24,077 nucleotides of DNA from Oscillospiraceae bacterium. GTDB lineage: Bacteria; Bacillota_A; Clostridia; Oscillospirales; Ruminococcaceae. The DNA is taken from assembly GCA_017400025.1 (NCBI GenBank), contig JAFQAF010000083.1, positions 1 through 24,077 on the forward strand, in the 5' to 3' direction. The notes under the pieces were generated by a model. That model worked only from the letters and a program-made list of their open reading frames with translations. It was not told where the DNA came from and did not search any database. This document shows, in pieces, positions 1 through 8,244 of this stretch (position 1 is its first letter; each line of letters opens with the position of its first letter). The translations under genes were made by a program, and so were the position numbers.

Positions 1-333
1 CCACGCCGAGTTGAACAGATTGTACAGCAGTGTCTCAAGCAGGCGGATCTTGACGGACTTGGATTTTCAACTCATAAACTCCGTCATACTGCGGCTACAC
101 TTATGTACCGCTCAGGCGGCGCCGATATGCTTGCGCTCAAAGAAATACTTGGCCACGAGCATGTTTCCACAACAGAAATATATACCCATATTTCTGATGA
201 AGAGCTGAAAAAAGCTGCCAAGTCTTCCCCTCTCTCCGGATTTAAAAAGCCCAAAAAAGCAAAAATTGTTCCTGTTGATGACATGAACTCTTCTGACGAA
301 AATCAGACTGAAAACATTGATTTTACAGAATAA
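1..333 (+). CDS. Tyrosine recombinase (XerC/XerD/integrase type), C-terminal part, 5' end outside window
   Basis: The frame is open from the first base and ends at TAA 331-333, giving 110 residues; the gene starts upstream of the window. It carries the catalytic half of a tyrosine site-specific recombinase: the HKLRH box (residues 25-29, second catalytic Arg at 28), LGHE (His 52) and the nucleophile Tyr 61 in EIYTH. The first catalytic Arg would be off the edge. After the tyrosine about 49 residues follow, including a basic stretch (FKKPKKAK) and an acidic end, longer than the short tail of typical XerD. Such enzymes cut and rejoin DNA through a 3'-phosphotyrosine, either for chromosome dimer resolution or element integration. 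A chromosomal Xer is favoured because no other mobile-element gene is visible and a SpoIIM-like gene adjoins, as in Bacillus. An integrase cannot be excluded. Confidence 0.88.
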   Translation, partial: PRRVEQIVQQCLKQADLDGLGFSTHKLRHTAATLMYRSGGADMLALKEILGHEHVSTTEIYTHISDEELKKAAKSSPLSGFKKPKKAKIVPVDDMNSSDENQTENIDFTE

Positions 334-860
334 TCTATTATGTAAACCATCACTATACCCGCTATATATATGCCTGTATTCTGCAGATCTTTATTTCTGT
401 TTTCTTTCCTGTATAAAATATCATATACAGCAGCTGCGGTGCAGATAATAATTATAAATGCTATCGCTGTATCCTTTACAACTAGATTTGAAATTATTTT
501 ATATACAGTTAATTTTTTCATGACAAATGCAGTATAAAGACATGAATTCTGCAAAGAAAGTATAAAAGGAACAGCCAATACAACACCTTTTGCAGAACGG
601 CTATTTTTCAGATAATATACAGATATTAAATACAGTATATCCCTGAAAATATATTTTATGTAATAGCTCTTCAATATTCCGTGTTTTCCGCTTATTACAT
701 TCTCTGTCCCGGTACTTATTTCCCCTGCAAAAGCCAGATTTCCTGCATTTTTCAAGGAAAATACAGCACCGCAACACAAGCCTGATATATAAATCAGCAA
801 AATAAATGAAAATATCAGTTTTCGGGACACAGCCCTGTGTTTTTTAGATTTGTTTATCAT
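303..860 (-). CDS. Polytopic membrane protein, possibly SpoIIM-like
   Basis: A 185-residue protein with about five hydrophobic segments (roughly residues 12-32, 68-86, 92-115, 130-148, 163-180) and a basic N-terminus. The start ATG at 860 is preceded by AGGAAAA. I do not recognise it firmly. The first segment ending in GAVFS, the length, the five-span topology and the position beside a Xer-type recombinase resemble SpoIIM, a membrane protein of the DMP engulfment complex in sporulation; in Bacillus subtilis spoIIM lies close to ripX/xerD. The gene is unlike its neighbours in being rich in Ile, Tyr and Lys. Its last 31 bases overlap the recombinase gene on the opposite strand. The SpoIIM identity is inference; an unrelated small membrane protein is the alternative. 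Confidence 0.7.
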   Translation of the reverse strand: MINKSKKHRAVSRKLIFSFILLIYISGLCCGAVFSLKNAGNLAFAGEISTGTENVISGKHGILKSYYIKYIFRDILYLISVYYLKNSRSAKGVVLAVPFILSLQNSCLYTAFVMKKLTVYKIISNLVVKDTAIAFIIIICTAAAVYDILYRKENRNKDLQNTGIYIAGIVMVYIIDYSVKSMFSV

Positions 861-941
861 TTTTGTTTTCCTGCTGTATTATTTATATTAATCTTCCCTG
901 CCCTGCTGATTGTTTGTCGAGCAAGGGTAAACAGATACAGT

Positions 942-1349
942 TTAACTGTTTACTCCCATAATTCCTCCAATCATTCCGGAAAGGAGTACAGACGCTGCCT
1001 TTGAAATAAAGACAGCTGAAAATGCAAAAGAATCGCTGTAAACTGCCAGAAGAACAATTATAAGCGTATAAACTGTACCGGTTGCAATACCGGTTGCGAG
1101 ACCGTTTTCTTTGAATATTTTAGAAAGGATATAACTTGCAAGGAAGGAAGAAACTGTAATAAGTACCGTAGTAAGAGGTATAAGCACATAATCAGGTGTA
1201 TCTATATTGGTAATCATAAAAGCCGCTGTGCAAAGAAAAAATACAAGCGCAGCCACACTCACGGATATACATATAACCGCCTTAATGGTGTATTTCTGCC
1301 AGGGTCTGGCAGTCAGTAAAAATTTATATAACAAAAAAAACACCCCCAT
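942..1349 (-). CDS. TIGR04086-type four-helix membrane protein
   Basis: About 135 residues made almost wholly of four hydrophobic helices, ending in the glycine-rich GGIMGVNS that is typical of the TIGR04086 family of small membrane proteins found in Clostridia, often beside yajC. The function is unknown. The start is uncertain. The ATG at 1349 has no Shine-Dalgarno sequence and lies inside the yajC terminator hairpin. A TTG at 1334 (codon 6) has GGGGGTG six bases upstream and would give 130 residues, with the first helix starting about 15 residues in, a more usual spacing. Expression probably depends on readthrough from yajC because no promoter is visible. Family assignment rests on topology, C-terminal motif and position. 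Confidence 0.78.
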   Translation of the reverse strand: MGVFFLLYKFLLTARPWQKYTIKAVICISVSVAALVFFLCTAAFMITNIDTPDYVLIPLTTVLITVSSFLASYILSKIFKENGLATGIATGTVYTLIIVLLAVYSDSFAFSAVFISKAASVLLSGMIGGIMGVNS

Positions 1350-1378
1350 TGAATAGTAAATTCTATTCAGAGGGGTGT
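1333..1378 (-). terminator. Intrinsic terminator of yajC, overlapping the next gene's start
   Basis: Read on the minus strand, ACACCCCT pairs with GGGGGTGT (one G-U pair) and TGAATAG pairs with CTATTCA, separated by a small internal loop and closed by a six-base loop. Eight T residues follow directly (1333-1340). This is a strong rho-independent terminator placed 19 bases after yajC. The 3' arm contains the ATG of the downstream membrane protein gene and the G-run that could be its ribosome binding site. Confidence 0.88.
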
Positions 1379-1396
1379 AATTTTATAACTTCAAAA

Positions 1397-1714
1397 TTAG
1401 TCAAGGTTGAGTTTTTCAACTTCAGAGATAGAGTATCTCTTAAGACGGATTTTGGAAGAAGCTGTTTCAATAACAACAGTATCTTCTTTGATGCTGATAA
1501 TACGGCCAACGATACCGCCTGCTGTTACAACACCATCGCCGATTTCCAGGCTGTTACGCATATCTGTCAGTTTCTTTTCTCTCTTTTTCTGTGGAGAGAT
1601 AAGCATAAAGTACATTACTACGAGAACAACAACAAATGGAAGAGTGTTGGAGATAAGCAGTGACAGAACTGATGGCTGTGCAGCTGTTTCTAACATAAAG
1701 AACATGGTTTTCAC
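1397..1714 (-). CDS. yajC: Preprotein translocase accessory subunit YajC
   Basis: A 105-residue protein with one membrane helix (about residues 18-38, ending in YFMLISPQKKREKK) and a small cytoplasmic beta domain (LEIGDGVVTAGGIVGRI), the classic YajC layout and length. YajC associates with SecDF-YidC and the SecYEG channel at the membrane. ATG at 1714 is preceded by an excellent AGGAGGTGA. The gene follows queA-tgt, a common bacterial order, but has its own promoter and terminator here; secDF is not next to it in this window. Confidence 0.95.
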   Translation of the reverse strand: MKTMFFMLETAAQPSVLSLLISNTLPFVVVLVVMYFMLISPQKKREKKLTDMRNSLEIGDGVVTAGGIVGRIISIKEDTVVIETASSKIRLKRYSISEVEKLNLD

Positions 1715-1734
1715 CTCCTAATAAACTAAAGTTA

Positions 1735-1763
1735 AATATATCATAAATCGGAAAATATTGCAA
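1735..1763 (-). promoter_or_regulatory. Sigma-A-type promoter of yajC
   Basis: On the minus strand TTGCAA (1758-1763), a 17-base spacer and TATATT (1735-1740), with TG one base before the -10 (extended -10). It lies in the 53-base gap between tgt and yajC, so yajC can be expressed apart from the queA-tgt operon. Confidence 0.7.
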
Positions 1764-1767
1764 TATA

Positions 1768-2901
<1,134 letters not shown>

Positions 2902-3951
2902 TTATCCTTTCCCGTATATAAACATAGCATCACCGAAGCTGTAAAAACGGTATTTTTCTTCTACAGCATGTTTGTAGGCAGCCATTGTGTTTTCATAGCC
3001 TGCAAAAGCACTTACAAGCATGATAAGTGTGCTTTCCGGCAGATGAAAATTGGTTATAAGACCATCAATCACGCCAAATTCAAAACCAGGATATATGAAT
3101 ATGCTTGTATCCATACTGCAGGCTCTGATTTCGCCATACGCTTTGAAACAGGATTCAAGGGTACGTGTACTTGTAGTTCCTACAGAAATCACCCTTCTTC
3201 CCTCTTCTTTTGCTTTTCTGATTTCATCGGCAGTATCCTGCGGAATTTCAAACCATTCACTGTGCATTTCATGGTCAAGAATACTTTCAGTTTTAACCGG
3301 TCTGAAAGTACCTATACCAACATGCAGTGTAATATATTTTATAATTACACCCTTTTCTTCCAGTCTTGCCATAAGTTCTTTTGTAAAATGAAGGCCTGCT
3401 GTAGGTGCAGCGGAAGAGCCAAGTACTTTGGCGTATTCTGTCTGATAGAGGCTGCCGTCCTTCAGTTCTTCAGTAATATAGTGGGGTAAAGGCAGCTTGC
3501 CTACTATGTCAAGAGCTTCAAAAAGAGTTTCTGCATCATATGTAAAGCGCACAAGTTTGTTGCCGTTTTCCAGTGATTCAAGAATTTCACCTCTGAGAAC
3601 ACCTCTGCCAAATACAACAACGTGGCCAGGCTGCAGACGTTTGCCCGGACGTGCCATACATTCCCATACATCATGTTCTTTCTGTTTCAGCATCAGAAAT
3701 TCGCAGGCTGCACCTGTTGTTTTTGCACCATAAAGACGTGCAGGCAGTACCTTGGAGTTGTTAAGCACAAGCACATCACCGGGTTTGAGCATATCATATA
3801 TATCGCTGAAAATTTTATCCTCAAAATCACAGCTGTTACTTTTATTCACACACAGCATTCTGCAGCTGTCTCTTGGGATAGCCGGAGTCTGTGCAATAAG
3901 ATTCTGAGGCAAATCAAAATAATAATCACTTTTGTTCATTAAATTACTCAT
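2902..3951 (-). CDS. queA: S-adenosylmethionine:tRNA ribosyltransferase-isomerase
   Basis: A 349-residue protein with the family N-terminus (YFDLPQNLIAQTPAIPRDSCRML), the central VGIGTFRPV block and the C-terminal ITNFHLPESTLIMLVSAFAG. QueA transfers and rearranges the ribosyl group of SAM onto preQ1 in tRNA to make epoxyqueuosine, the step after Tgt. Length is normal for the family. ATG at 3951 has AGAGGATG upstream; a second ATG twelve bases in lacks one. It is the first gene of the queA-tgt operon and has a strong promoter 41-69 bases upstream. Confidence 0.97.
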   Translation of the reverse strand: MSNLMNKSDYYFDLPQNLIAQTPAIPRDSCRMLCVNKSNSCDFEDKIFSDIYDMLKPGDVLVLNNSKVLPARLYGAKTTGAACEFLMLKQKEHDVWECMARPGKRLQPGHVVVFGRGVLRGEILESLENGNKLVRFTYDAETLFEALDIVGKLPLPHYITEELKDGSLYQTEYAKVLGSSAAPTAGLHFTKELMARLEEKGVIIKYITLHVGIGTFRPVKTESILDHEMHSEWFEIPQDTADEIRKAKEEGRRVISVGTTSTRTLESCFKAYGEIRACSMDTSIFIYPGFEFGVIDGLITNFHLPESTLIMLVSAFAGYENTMAAYKHAVEEKYRFYSFGDAMFIYGKG

Positions 3952-3991
3952 TTTATCATCCTCTTAAATTTAATCATAACATAACTAATTA

Positions 3992-4020
3992 ATTATATTA
4001 TAATATCAATTATTTTTCAA
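3992..4020 (-). promoter_or_regulatory. Sigma-A-type promoter of queA-tgt
   Basis: Minus strand: TTGAAA (4015-4020), 17-base spacer, TATAAT (3992-3997). A near-consensus match in the AT-rich 130-base divergent region between queA and the capA-like gene. Confidence 0.75.
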
Positions 4021-4023
4021 GCA

Positions 4024-4052
4024 TTTAAATTAATCTGTCTTTGGTTTAGAAT
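4024..4052 (+). promoter_or_regulatory. Possible promoter of the capA-like gene
   Basis: TTTAAA (4024-4029), 17-base spacer, TAGAAT (4047-4052) on the plus strand, about 30 bases before the start codon. The -35 is weak. It lies back to back with the queA promoter, so the -35 elements are only three bases apart. Confidence 0.4.
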
Positions 4053-4081
4053 ATATGTATCTGAACTCAAGGAGTTAATTT

Positions 4082-5251
4082 ATGAAAAATAATATCAGAC
4101 GTTTCATTTCTGTTGCATTTACAGCATTGCTCACATTGGTTATTACCGGTTGTGTCCATGCCAGCCGGCCACGGCCAGCACCTACAGCTGAACCTACACC
4201 ACAGCCAGCAGACACAGTAAAGTTTATTGCTGCCGGCGATAATCTTATCCACGGGTCAATCTATCTGCAGGCAACAAGACGTGCAGGTGGAAACGGATAT
4301 GATTTTGACTATGCATATGAAAATACAGAAGATTATTTTGATGGTTTTGACGTAAGGTTTATAAACCAGGAAACCCTTGTAAACGATGCATACCCACCAT
4401 CACATTATCCACAGTTTTCGACTCCCCTTGCCCTTGGTGAAAAGGTGCTGGAAATGGGTTTCAATGTAATAGGGACAAGCAACAACCATTCCTATGACAA
4501 AGGTACAGCAGGTATAAAATCCTCCCTTGAATACTGGAACAGCAAGAATGTGGTAAATACCGGCTTTTACACAGGCGATGACAGTGTTGATATCAAATAT
4601 ATGACTGTCAACAATATTAAAATGGCATTCCTTGCATACACATACGGAACAAACGGTATTTCCATATACGATGAAACATCACCATATATAGTTCATCCGG
4701 ATGACTTTACAGTTGTTGAACGTCAGGTAAAAACAGCAAAAGAAAATGCTGATATCGTGATTGTATCCTGCCACTGGGGCTGGGAAGATACAAATACTGT
4801 AAATGATTATCAGAAAACAGTTGCAGAAAAGCTTAATATAATGGGTGTTGATGTAATCATAGGCACTCACCCCCATGTTATACAGACAGTGGAATGGCAT
4901 ACAAATGATGCAAACGACAACAGAACGCTGATTTGTTATTCCCTGGGCAATTTTATTTCAGGACAGAGTAAGGGCAACAATATGCTTGGTGGTCTTTTCC
5001 AGTTTGATATTGTGAAAAACTATGACCTTGAAGGCAATTCAACAATATCGATAGAAAGCCCGTATTTTGTGCCGACAATCACTCATTATGATGCAGAATA
5101 CTCCAACATCAGAAATTATATACTGGCCGATTATACCCCGGAAATGGCCGCAAAACACGGTGTAAAAGCCTACGACAGCAAATTCTCCTATGACTATATT
5201 GAAAACATAGTCTACACTGTTATTCCGGAAGAATTTTTGCTTTACAAATAA
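4082..5251 (+). CDS. CapA-family lipoprotein (metallophosphoesterase fold)
   Basis: A 389-residue protein with a lipoprotein signal peptide (basic N-terminus, hydrophobic core, lipobox VITGC with Cys 24) followed by a Pro-rich linker (residues 29-44), so it should be anchored outside the cell membrane. The body is the PGA_cap/CapA calcineurin-like domain: AAGDNLIHG (Asp 53), FINQETLV, GTSNNHSYDKG, VSCHWGWE, IIGTHPHVIQ and CYSLGNFISG, which together supply the usual metal ligands. CapA is known from poly-gamma-glutamate capsule export, but no capB/capC partners are present, so the substrate is unknown; such stand-alone copies are common in Clostridia. ATG at 4082 follows AAGGAG at seven bases. 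It is one of only two plus-strand genes and is monocistronic, with a terminator directly behind it. Confidence 0.92.
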   Translation: MKNNIRRFISVAFTALLTLVITGCVHASRPRPAPTAEPTPQPADTVKFIAAGDNLIHGSIYLQATRRAGGNGYDFDYAYENTEDYFDGFDVRFINQETLVNDAYPPSHYPQFSTPLALGEKVLEMGFNVIGTSNNHSYDKGTAGIKSSLEYWNSKNVVNTGFYTGDDSVDIKYMTVNNIKMAFLAYTYGTNGISIYDETSPYIVHPDDFTVVERQVKTAKENADIVIVSCHWGWEDTNTVNDYQKTVAEKLNIMGVDVIIGTHPHVIQTVEWHTNDANDNRTLICYSLGNFISGQSKGNNMLGGLFQFDIVKNYDLEGNSTISIESPYFVPTITHYDAEYSNIRNYILADYTPEMAAKHGVKAYDSKFSYDYIENIVYTVIPEEFLLYK

Positions 5252-5260
5252 TACATACTA

Positions 5261-5303
5261 TTTATAAAAAACAGCCATTGCTTTTCAGCAATGGCCTTTT
5301 TTT
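5261..5303. terminator. Bidirectional terminator between the capA-like gene and yraN
   Basis: GCCATTGC (5274-5281), six-base loop, GCAATGGC (5288-5295), followed on the plus strand by seven T (5297-5303) and preceded by an A-run (5266-5271) that serves as the U-tract for the minus strand. It serves both convergent transcripts. Confidence 0.9.
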
Positions 5304-5655
5304 ATTCAAATGCATTTTCTATTATATTAATTTGAGGATTATTTTGCGGATGATATACCTCTGCCACATCAAAGCGCACATTGTAATCATCATATCCCTT
5401 TTTCCGGATAAATTCAGCTGCGGCAGCTTTAATTCTTCTCTGTTTATGATAGGAGACAGCTTCCTTTGCAGATAAAAATTTGTCCGTTTCCCTTGTTTTA
5501 ACTTCAATAAATACAACAGTGTTCCTGTACTGCGCCACTATATCAACTTCACCGAATCTTGTGCGGTAATTCATAGTCAGTAAAGTATATTTCCTGTCTG
5601 CATACCATTTGCAGACCAGCTTTTCGCCCAGCTTACCTATCAGTCTTTTGTCCAT
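5302..5655 (-). CDS. YraN/UPF0102-family nuclease-like protein
   Basis: A 117-residue protein matching the YraN (UPF0102) family: LGEKLVCKWYADRKY near the N-terminus, then NYRTRFGEVDIVA and VVFIEVKTRE, which form a PD-(D/E)xK nuclease core (Glu, Asp, EVK). The biological role in most bacteria is unknown. ATG at 5655 follows CCGGAG and overlaps the end of rnhB by 16 bases, so translation is probably coupled. It is the last gene of the lepB-rbgA-rnhB-yraN run, and rnhB-yraN adjacency is common in Bacillota. Confidence 0.93.
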   Translation of the reverse strand: MDKRLIGKLGEKLVCKWYADRKYTLLTMNYRTRFGEVDIVAQYRNTVVFIEVKTRETDKFLSAKEAVSYHKQRRIKAAAAEFIRKKGYDDYNVRFDVAEVYHPQNNPQINIIENAFE

Positions 5656-6260
5656 AACAACTCCGGTCTTTTGGTGAAAAAACTTCTGCGATAGAAATCC
5701 TGTATGCCATGTTCTGCTATAAGTTCATAGTGCAGCTTTGTAGGATAACCTTTATGTTTGGAAAGCTGATACTGAGGATACTCCTTGTCAAGCTGCCGCA
5801 TATACCTGTCTCTTGAAACTTTAGCCAGAATAGATGCCGCAGCAATGCTCATACTTGTGGCATCACCTTTTACAACACTTTCTGTCTTGCATGGCATATC
5901 CCGAGGAGTTTTGTTGCCATCTATAAGCACAATATCAGGAGTAAAGCCTACTGACTTTACAGCATTTTTCATGCCTTCAAGAGAAGCATTAAGTATGTTA
6001 ATTCGGTCTATTTCCTGTGGAGAAACCATTATAACTGAATACGCAAGTGCATTTTCAATAATAATGTTATACAGCTTTTCCCTTTTCTTTTCACTGATTT
6101 TTTTACTGTCATTTATTTCGTCACAGATAAAATCCGGTTTCAAAACTACTGCAGCACAGCATACAGGCCCACACAACGGGCCTCTGCCGGCTTCATCTGC
6201 ACCGCATAAAACCGGGTAATTCGTTCTGACTGCTGAATCATATTCGTATAAATTATTCAT
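5640..6260 (-). CDS. rnhB: Ribonuclease HII
   Basis: A 206-residue enzyme that nicks RNA in RNA-DNA hybrids and at single ribonucleotides in DNA. The catalytic motifs are present: CGADEAGRGPLCGPV (Asp-Glu, near residues 20-21), VLIDGN (Asp) and KGDATSMSIAAASILAKVSRDR (Asp). I chose ATG at 6260, which has AGG five bases further upstream in the end of rbgA; a TTG 18 bases earlier is less likely. The start overlaps the rbgA stop by eight bases (ATGAATAA), so the genes are coupled. The neighbourhood rplS-lepB-rbgA-rnhB is conserved in Bacillota. Confidence 0.96.
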   Translation of the reverse strand: MNNLYEYDSAVRTNYPVLCGADEAGRGPLCGPVCCAAVVLKPDFICDEINDSKKISEKKREKLYNIIIENALAYSVIMVSPQEIDRINILNASLEGMKNAVKSVGFTPDIVLIDGNKTPRDMPCKTESVVKGDATSMSIAAASILAKVSRDRYMRQLDKEYPQYQLSKHKGYPTKLHYELIAEHGIQDFYRRSFFTKRPELLWTKD

Positions 6261-7173
6261 TTTCACCTGGTTTTTCAAGAGTTATTTTGCCTAATTTGGA
6301 TGAACGGAATTCATCGCAAAGCATAATAGCTGCTCTTTCTGTGTTTTCTTCATTGCCTGGCAGCAGCATACCGCGTTTGCGTGCTATTCTGCGCAGAATA
6401 TCGTAATTATCCATTTCTATATCTGCATCGGTAAGCTTGTATCTTTTCTTGAGCATATCCGGATAAACTTTTTTCAGCTCTTCAATAAGGGACATAGCCA
6501 GGCTTTCAATATCAAGAATATCGTCCTTGATTGAGCCGATAAATGCAAGGTTTGCAGCAATATGCTGGTTTTCGAATTTTCTCCACAGAACGCCTGGCAT
6601 ATCCAGCAGTTCAAAATTACCTACTGTGACCCACTGCTTGCCTCTTGTAACACCTGGTTTATCAGCTGCTTTTGCGCGCTGTGTACCTGCAAGAGAGTTG
6701 ATAAATGTGGATTTGCCTACATTTGGAATACCCACCATCATAGCTCTGATTTTTACGCCTTCAATACCTTTTGCCTGTCTGCGTTCAAGCAGGTCTTTAA
6801 GTTCTGTTTCAATCTGGTTTATAACAGTTTTTGTGTTTTTGCCTGTTTTTGAGTTGATTGCAATAGCACCCATTCCTTTTTTGCGGAAATAATTTATCCA
6901 CTGATTGGTAATATTCCGGTCAGCAAGGTCAGATTTGTTCAGAACATAAACAGTTGGTTTATTTTTGATGATTTCGTTTATTTCCGGATTCTGGCTGGAA
7001 TATGGAATTCTGGCATCAAGCAGGCTGATAACCACATCAACATTTTTGATTTCTTTTTCCATAAGACGAAGAGTTTTCATCATATGGCCAGGAAACCAGT
7101 GTATACTTTTACTGTTTACATTTCTGGTCGCCATTTCATCGAAACTTGGCTCCATATTTTCAAATTCTCTCAT
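6253..7173 (-). CDS. rbgA: Ribosome biogenesis GTPase YlqF/RbgA
   Basis: A 306-residue circularly permuted GTPase: IHWFPGHM near residue 25, the G4 motif VLNKSD before the P-loop GIPNVGKSTFIN (about residues 148-159), then the G3 motif LDMPGV. RbgA acts late in 50S subunit assembly. It sits two genes from rplS, encoding another 50S component. ATG at 7173 overlaps the lepB stop as TAATG and has AAAGG upstream; later in-frame ATGs lack a binding site. The C-terminal half (about residue 215 on) is the usual helical RNA-binding part. Confidence 0.96.
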   Translation of the reverse strand: MREFENMEPSFDEMATRNVNSKSIHWFPGHMMKTLRLMEKEIKNVDVVISLLDARIPYSSQNPEINEIIKNKPTVYVLNKSDLADRNITNQWINYFRKKGMGAIAINSKTGKNTKTVINQIETELKDLLERRQAKGIEGVKIRAMMVGIPNVGKSTFINSLAGTQRAKAADKPGVTRGKQWVTVGNFELLDMPGVLWRKFENQHIAANLAFIGSIKDDILDIESLAMSLIEELKKVYPDMLKKRYKLTDADIEMDNYDILRRIARKRGMLLPGNEENTERAAIMLCDEFRSSKLGKITLEKPGENE

Positions 7174-7691
7174 TATTCTACCTTTCCTATCTCTGAAAAC
7201 GGGGATATTCTGAATACAGCTTTACCAAGAATATCCTTTTCATTTACAATTCCAATTTCATCAGAACGTGAGTCTGTGGAGTGGTTTCTGTTGTCCCCCA
7301 TCAGGAAAACATATCCTTCCGGCAGTACGATATCCAGTTCCCTGTCTCCTTTTTCCGGATTGATATTCTCTGCAATATAGTCTTCCTGCAGGATATTTCC
7401 GTTGAGGTAAACGTCACCGTTTGAATAGTCAATCCTGATTCTGTCACCGCTTGTGGCAATAACTCTTTTTATCAATGGTTTGCCATGATAAATTTCCATA
7501 TCGGTAACCACTATATCACCTTTTTCCGGTGTGTACATAAAATTGGAAATAATCAGTTTTTCTCCATTATGCAGTGTATTCTGCATAGAATCACCGTCCA
7601 CAACTATTATCCTGCACATAAAAAGAATAACAGCAGTGATAAATATAATCGCAAAACAAATATTTTCTAAAAACTCATAAAATTTTTTCAT
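7173..7691 (-). CDS. lepB: Signal peptidase I
   Basis: A 172-residue type I signal peptidase: an N-terminal membrane helix (about residues 10-28), GDSMQNTLHNGEKL with the catalytic Ser near 37, KPLIKRVIATSGDRI with the catalytic Lys near 78, and the C-terminal box FLMGDNRNHSTDSR. It cleaves signal peptides outside the membrane. The frame is open 132 bases further upstream, but that extension runs through the rplS terminator and the end of rplS, so ATG at 7691 is chosen; its binding site (AGGTTGAG) is only moderate. It overlaps rbgA by one base. No promoter is visible between the rplS terminator and this gene. Confidence 0.95.
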   Translation of the reverse strand: MKKFYEFLENICFAIIFITAVILFMCRIIVVDGDSMQNTLHNGEKLIISNFMYTPEKGDIVVTDMEIYHGKPLIKRVIATSGDRIRIDYSNGDVYLNGNILQEDYIAENINPEKGDRELDIVLPEGYVFLMGDNRNHSTDSRSDEIGIVNEKDILGKAVFRISPFSEIGKVE

Positions 7692-7705
7692 AATCTCAAC
7701 CTGAT

Positions 7706-7739
7706 ATAAAAAACAAAAAGAGGACACATGTGTCCTCTT
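7706..7739 (-). terminator. Intrinsic terminator after rplS
   Basis: A perfect 22-base palindrome at 7718-7739 (arm AAGAGGACAC) lies eight bases after rplS and is followed on the minus strand by a T-rich tract (TTTTTGTTTTTT, the first of which overlaps the stem end). It should fold into a nine-pair stem with a four-base loop and end or attenuate transcription before lepB. Confidence 0.9.
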
Positions 7740-7746
7740 AAATGTC

Positions 7747-8091
7747 TTATTTGATTTTTTCTTTAACTTTAGCTGCTTTACCAACTCTGTCTCTGAGGTA
7801 GAAGAGTTTAGCACGACGAACACGACCGTATCTAACGATTTCTACTTTTTCAACGAATGGTGAGTTGATTGGGAATACTCTTTCAACACCTACACCGTAA
7901 GCTGTTTTTCTTACTGTGAATGTTTCAGAAACACCACCGTGTTTCTTAGCGATAACGATACCTTCAAAAATCTGAATTCTTTCTTTTTCGCCTTCTTTGA
8001 TTCTTACGTGAACTTTAACTGTGTCACCAATGTTTACTTCTGGTTTGTCGGCTTTAAGCATGCCTTCTGTCATCAATTTGATTGCGTCCAT
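7747..8091 (-). CDS. rplS: 50S ribosomal protein L19
   Basis: A 114-residue protein with the L19 signatures: [44 protein letters not shown] and the C-terminal [23 protein letters not shown]19 lies at the 30S-50S interface. The length matches the family. ATG at 8091 has TGGAGG nine bases upstream. It has its own promoter, a structured leader and a terminator, so it can be transcribed alone, in contrast to the usual position after trmD. Confidence 0.98.
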   Translation of the reverse strand: MDAIKLMTEGMLKADKPEVNIGDTVKVHVRIKEGEKERIQIFEGIVIAKKHGGVSETFTVRKTAYGVGVERVFPINSPFVEKVEIVRYGRVRRAKLFYLRDRVGKAAKVKEKIK

Positions 8092-8209
8092 TTTAATTAT
8101 CCTCCATTTTTTTATCAGACATTCATACCCGATACCTGATGTATCGACAGAGGACTGCCCGCTTAATGATATACATTAACCCTGTAGATGGCACTACAGA
8201 TACTAACGC
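8092..8209 (-). promoter_or_regulatory. Structured 5' leader of rplS (candidate L19 leader)
   Basis: Between the predicted transcription start near 8209 and the rplS start codon there are three perfect short hairpins in a row on the minus strand: CTGTAG/CTACAG (8182-8199, six-base loop), TTAATG/CATTAA (8163-8179, five-base loop) and CGATAC/GTATCG (8130-8146, five-base loop), then the ribosome binding site. Bacillus rplS has an L19 leader motif thought to serve autoregulation; equivalence here is inference because I could not compare with the Rfam model. Confidence 0.6.
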
Positions 8210-8215
8210 TTAAAT

Positions 8216-8244
8216 ATAATACCACATTACTTACATAAATGCAA
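8216..8244 (-). promoter_or_regulatory. Sigma-A-type promoter of rplS
   Basis: Minus strand: TTGCAT (8239-8244), 17-base spacer, TATTAT (8216-8221), with TG one base before the -10 (extended -10). It drives rplS and, through readthrough, possibly lepB-rbgA-rnhB-yraN. Confidence 0.75.

Noticed and set aside
1..333. Recombinase as the mark of an integrated mobile element
   Set aside because: No attachment-site repeat, excisionase, relaxase, phage or transposase gene is visible, and everything to the right is conserved core genome; only the missing upstream part could change this.
925..957. Bulged hairpin (GGGTAAACAG against CTGTTTACTCCC) at the end of the TIGR04086 gene
   Set aside because: The stem has a two-base bulge, part of it is coding, a competing ACAGTT/AACTGT hairpin overlaps it, and no U-tract follows on the minus strand; not called a terminator.
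7692..7823. Longer N-terminus of signal peptidase I
   Set aside because: The extension reads through the rplS terminator and the end of rplS; the family N-terminus begins at MKKFYEFLEN.
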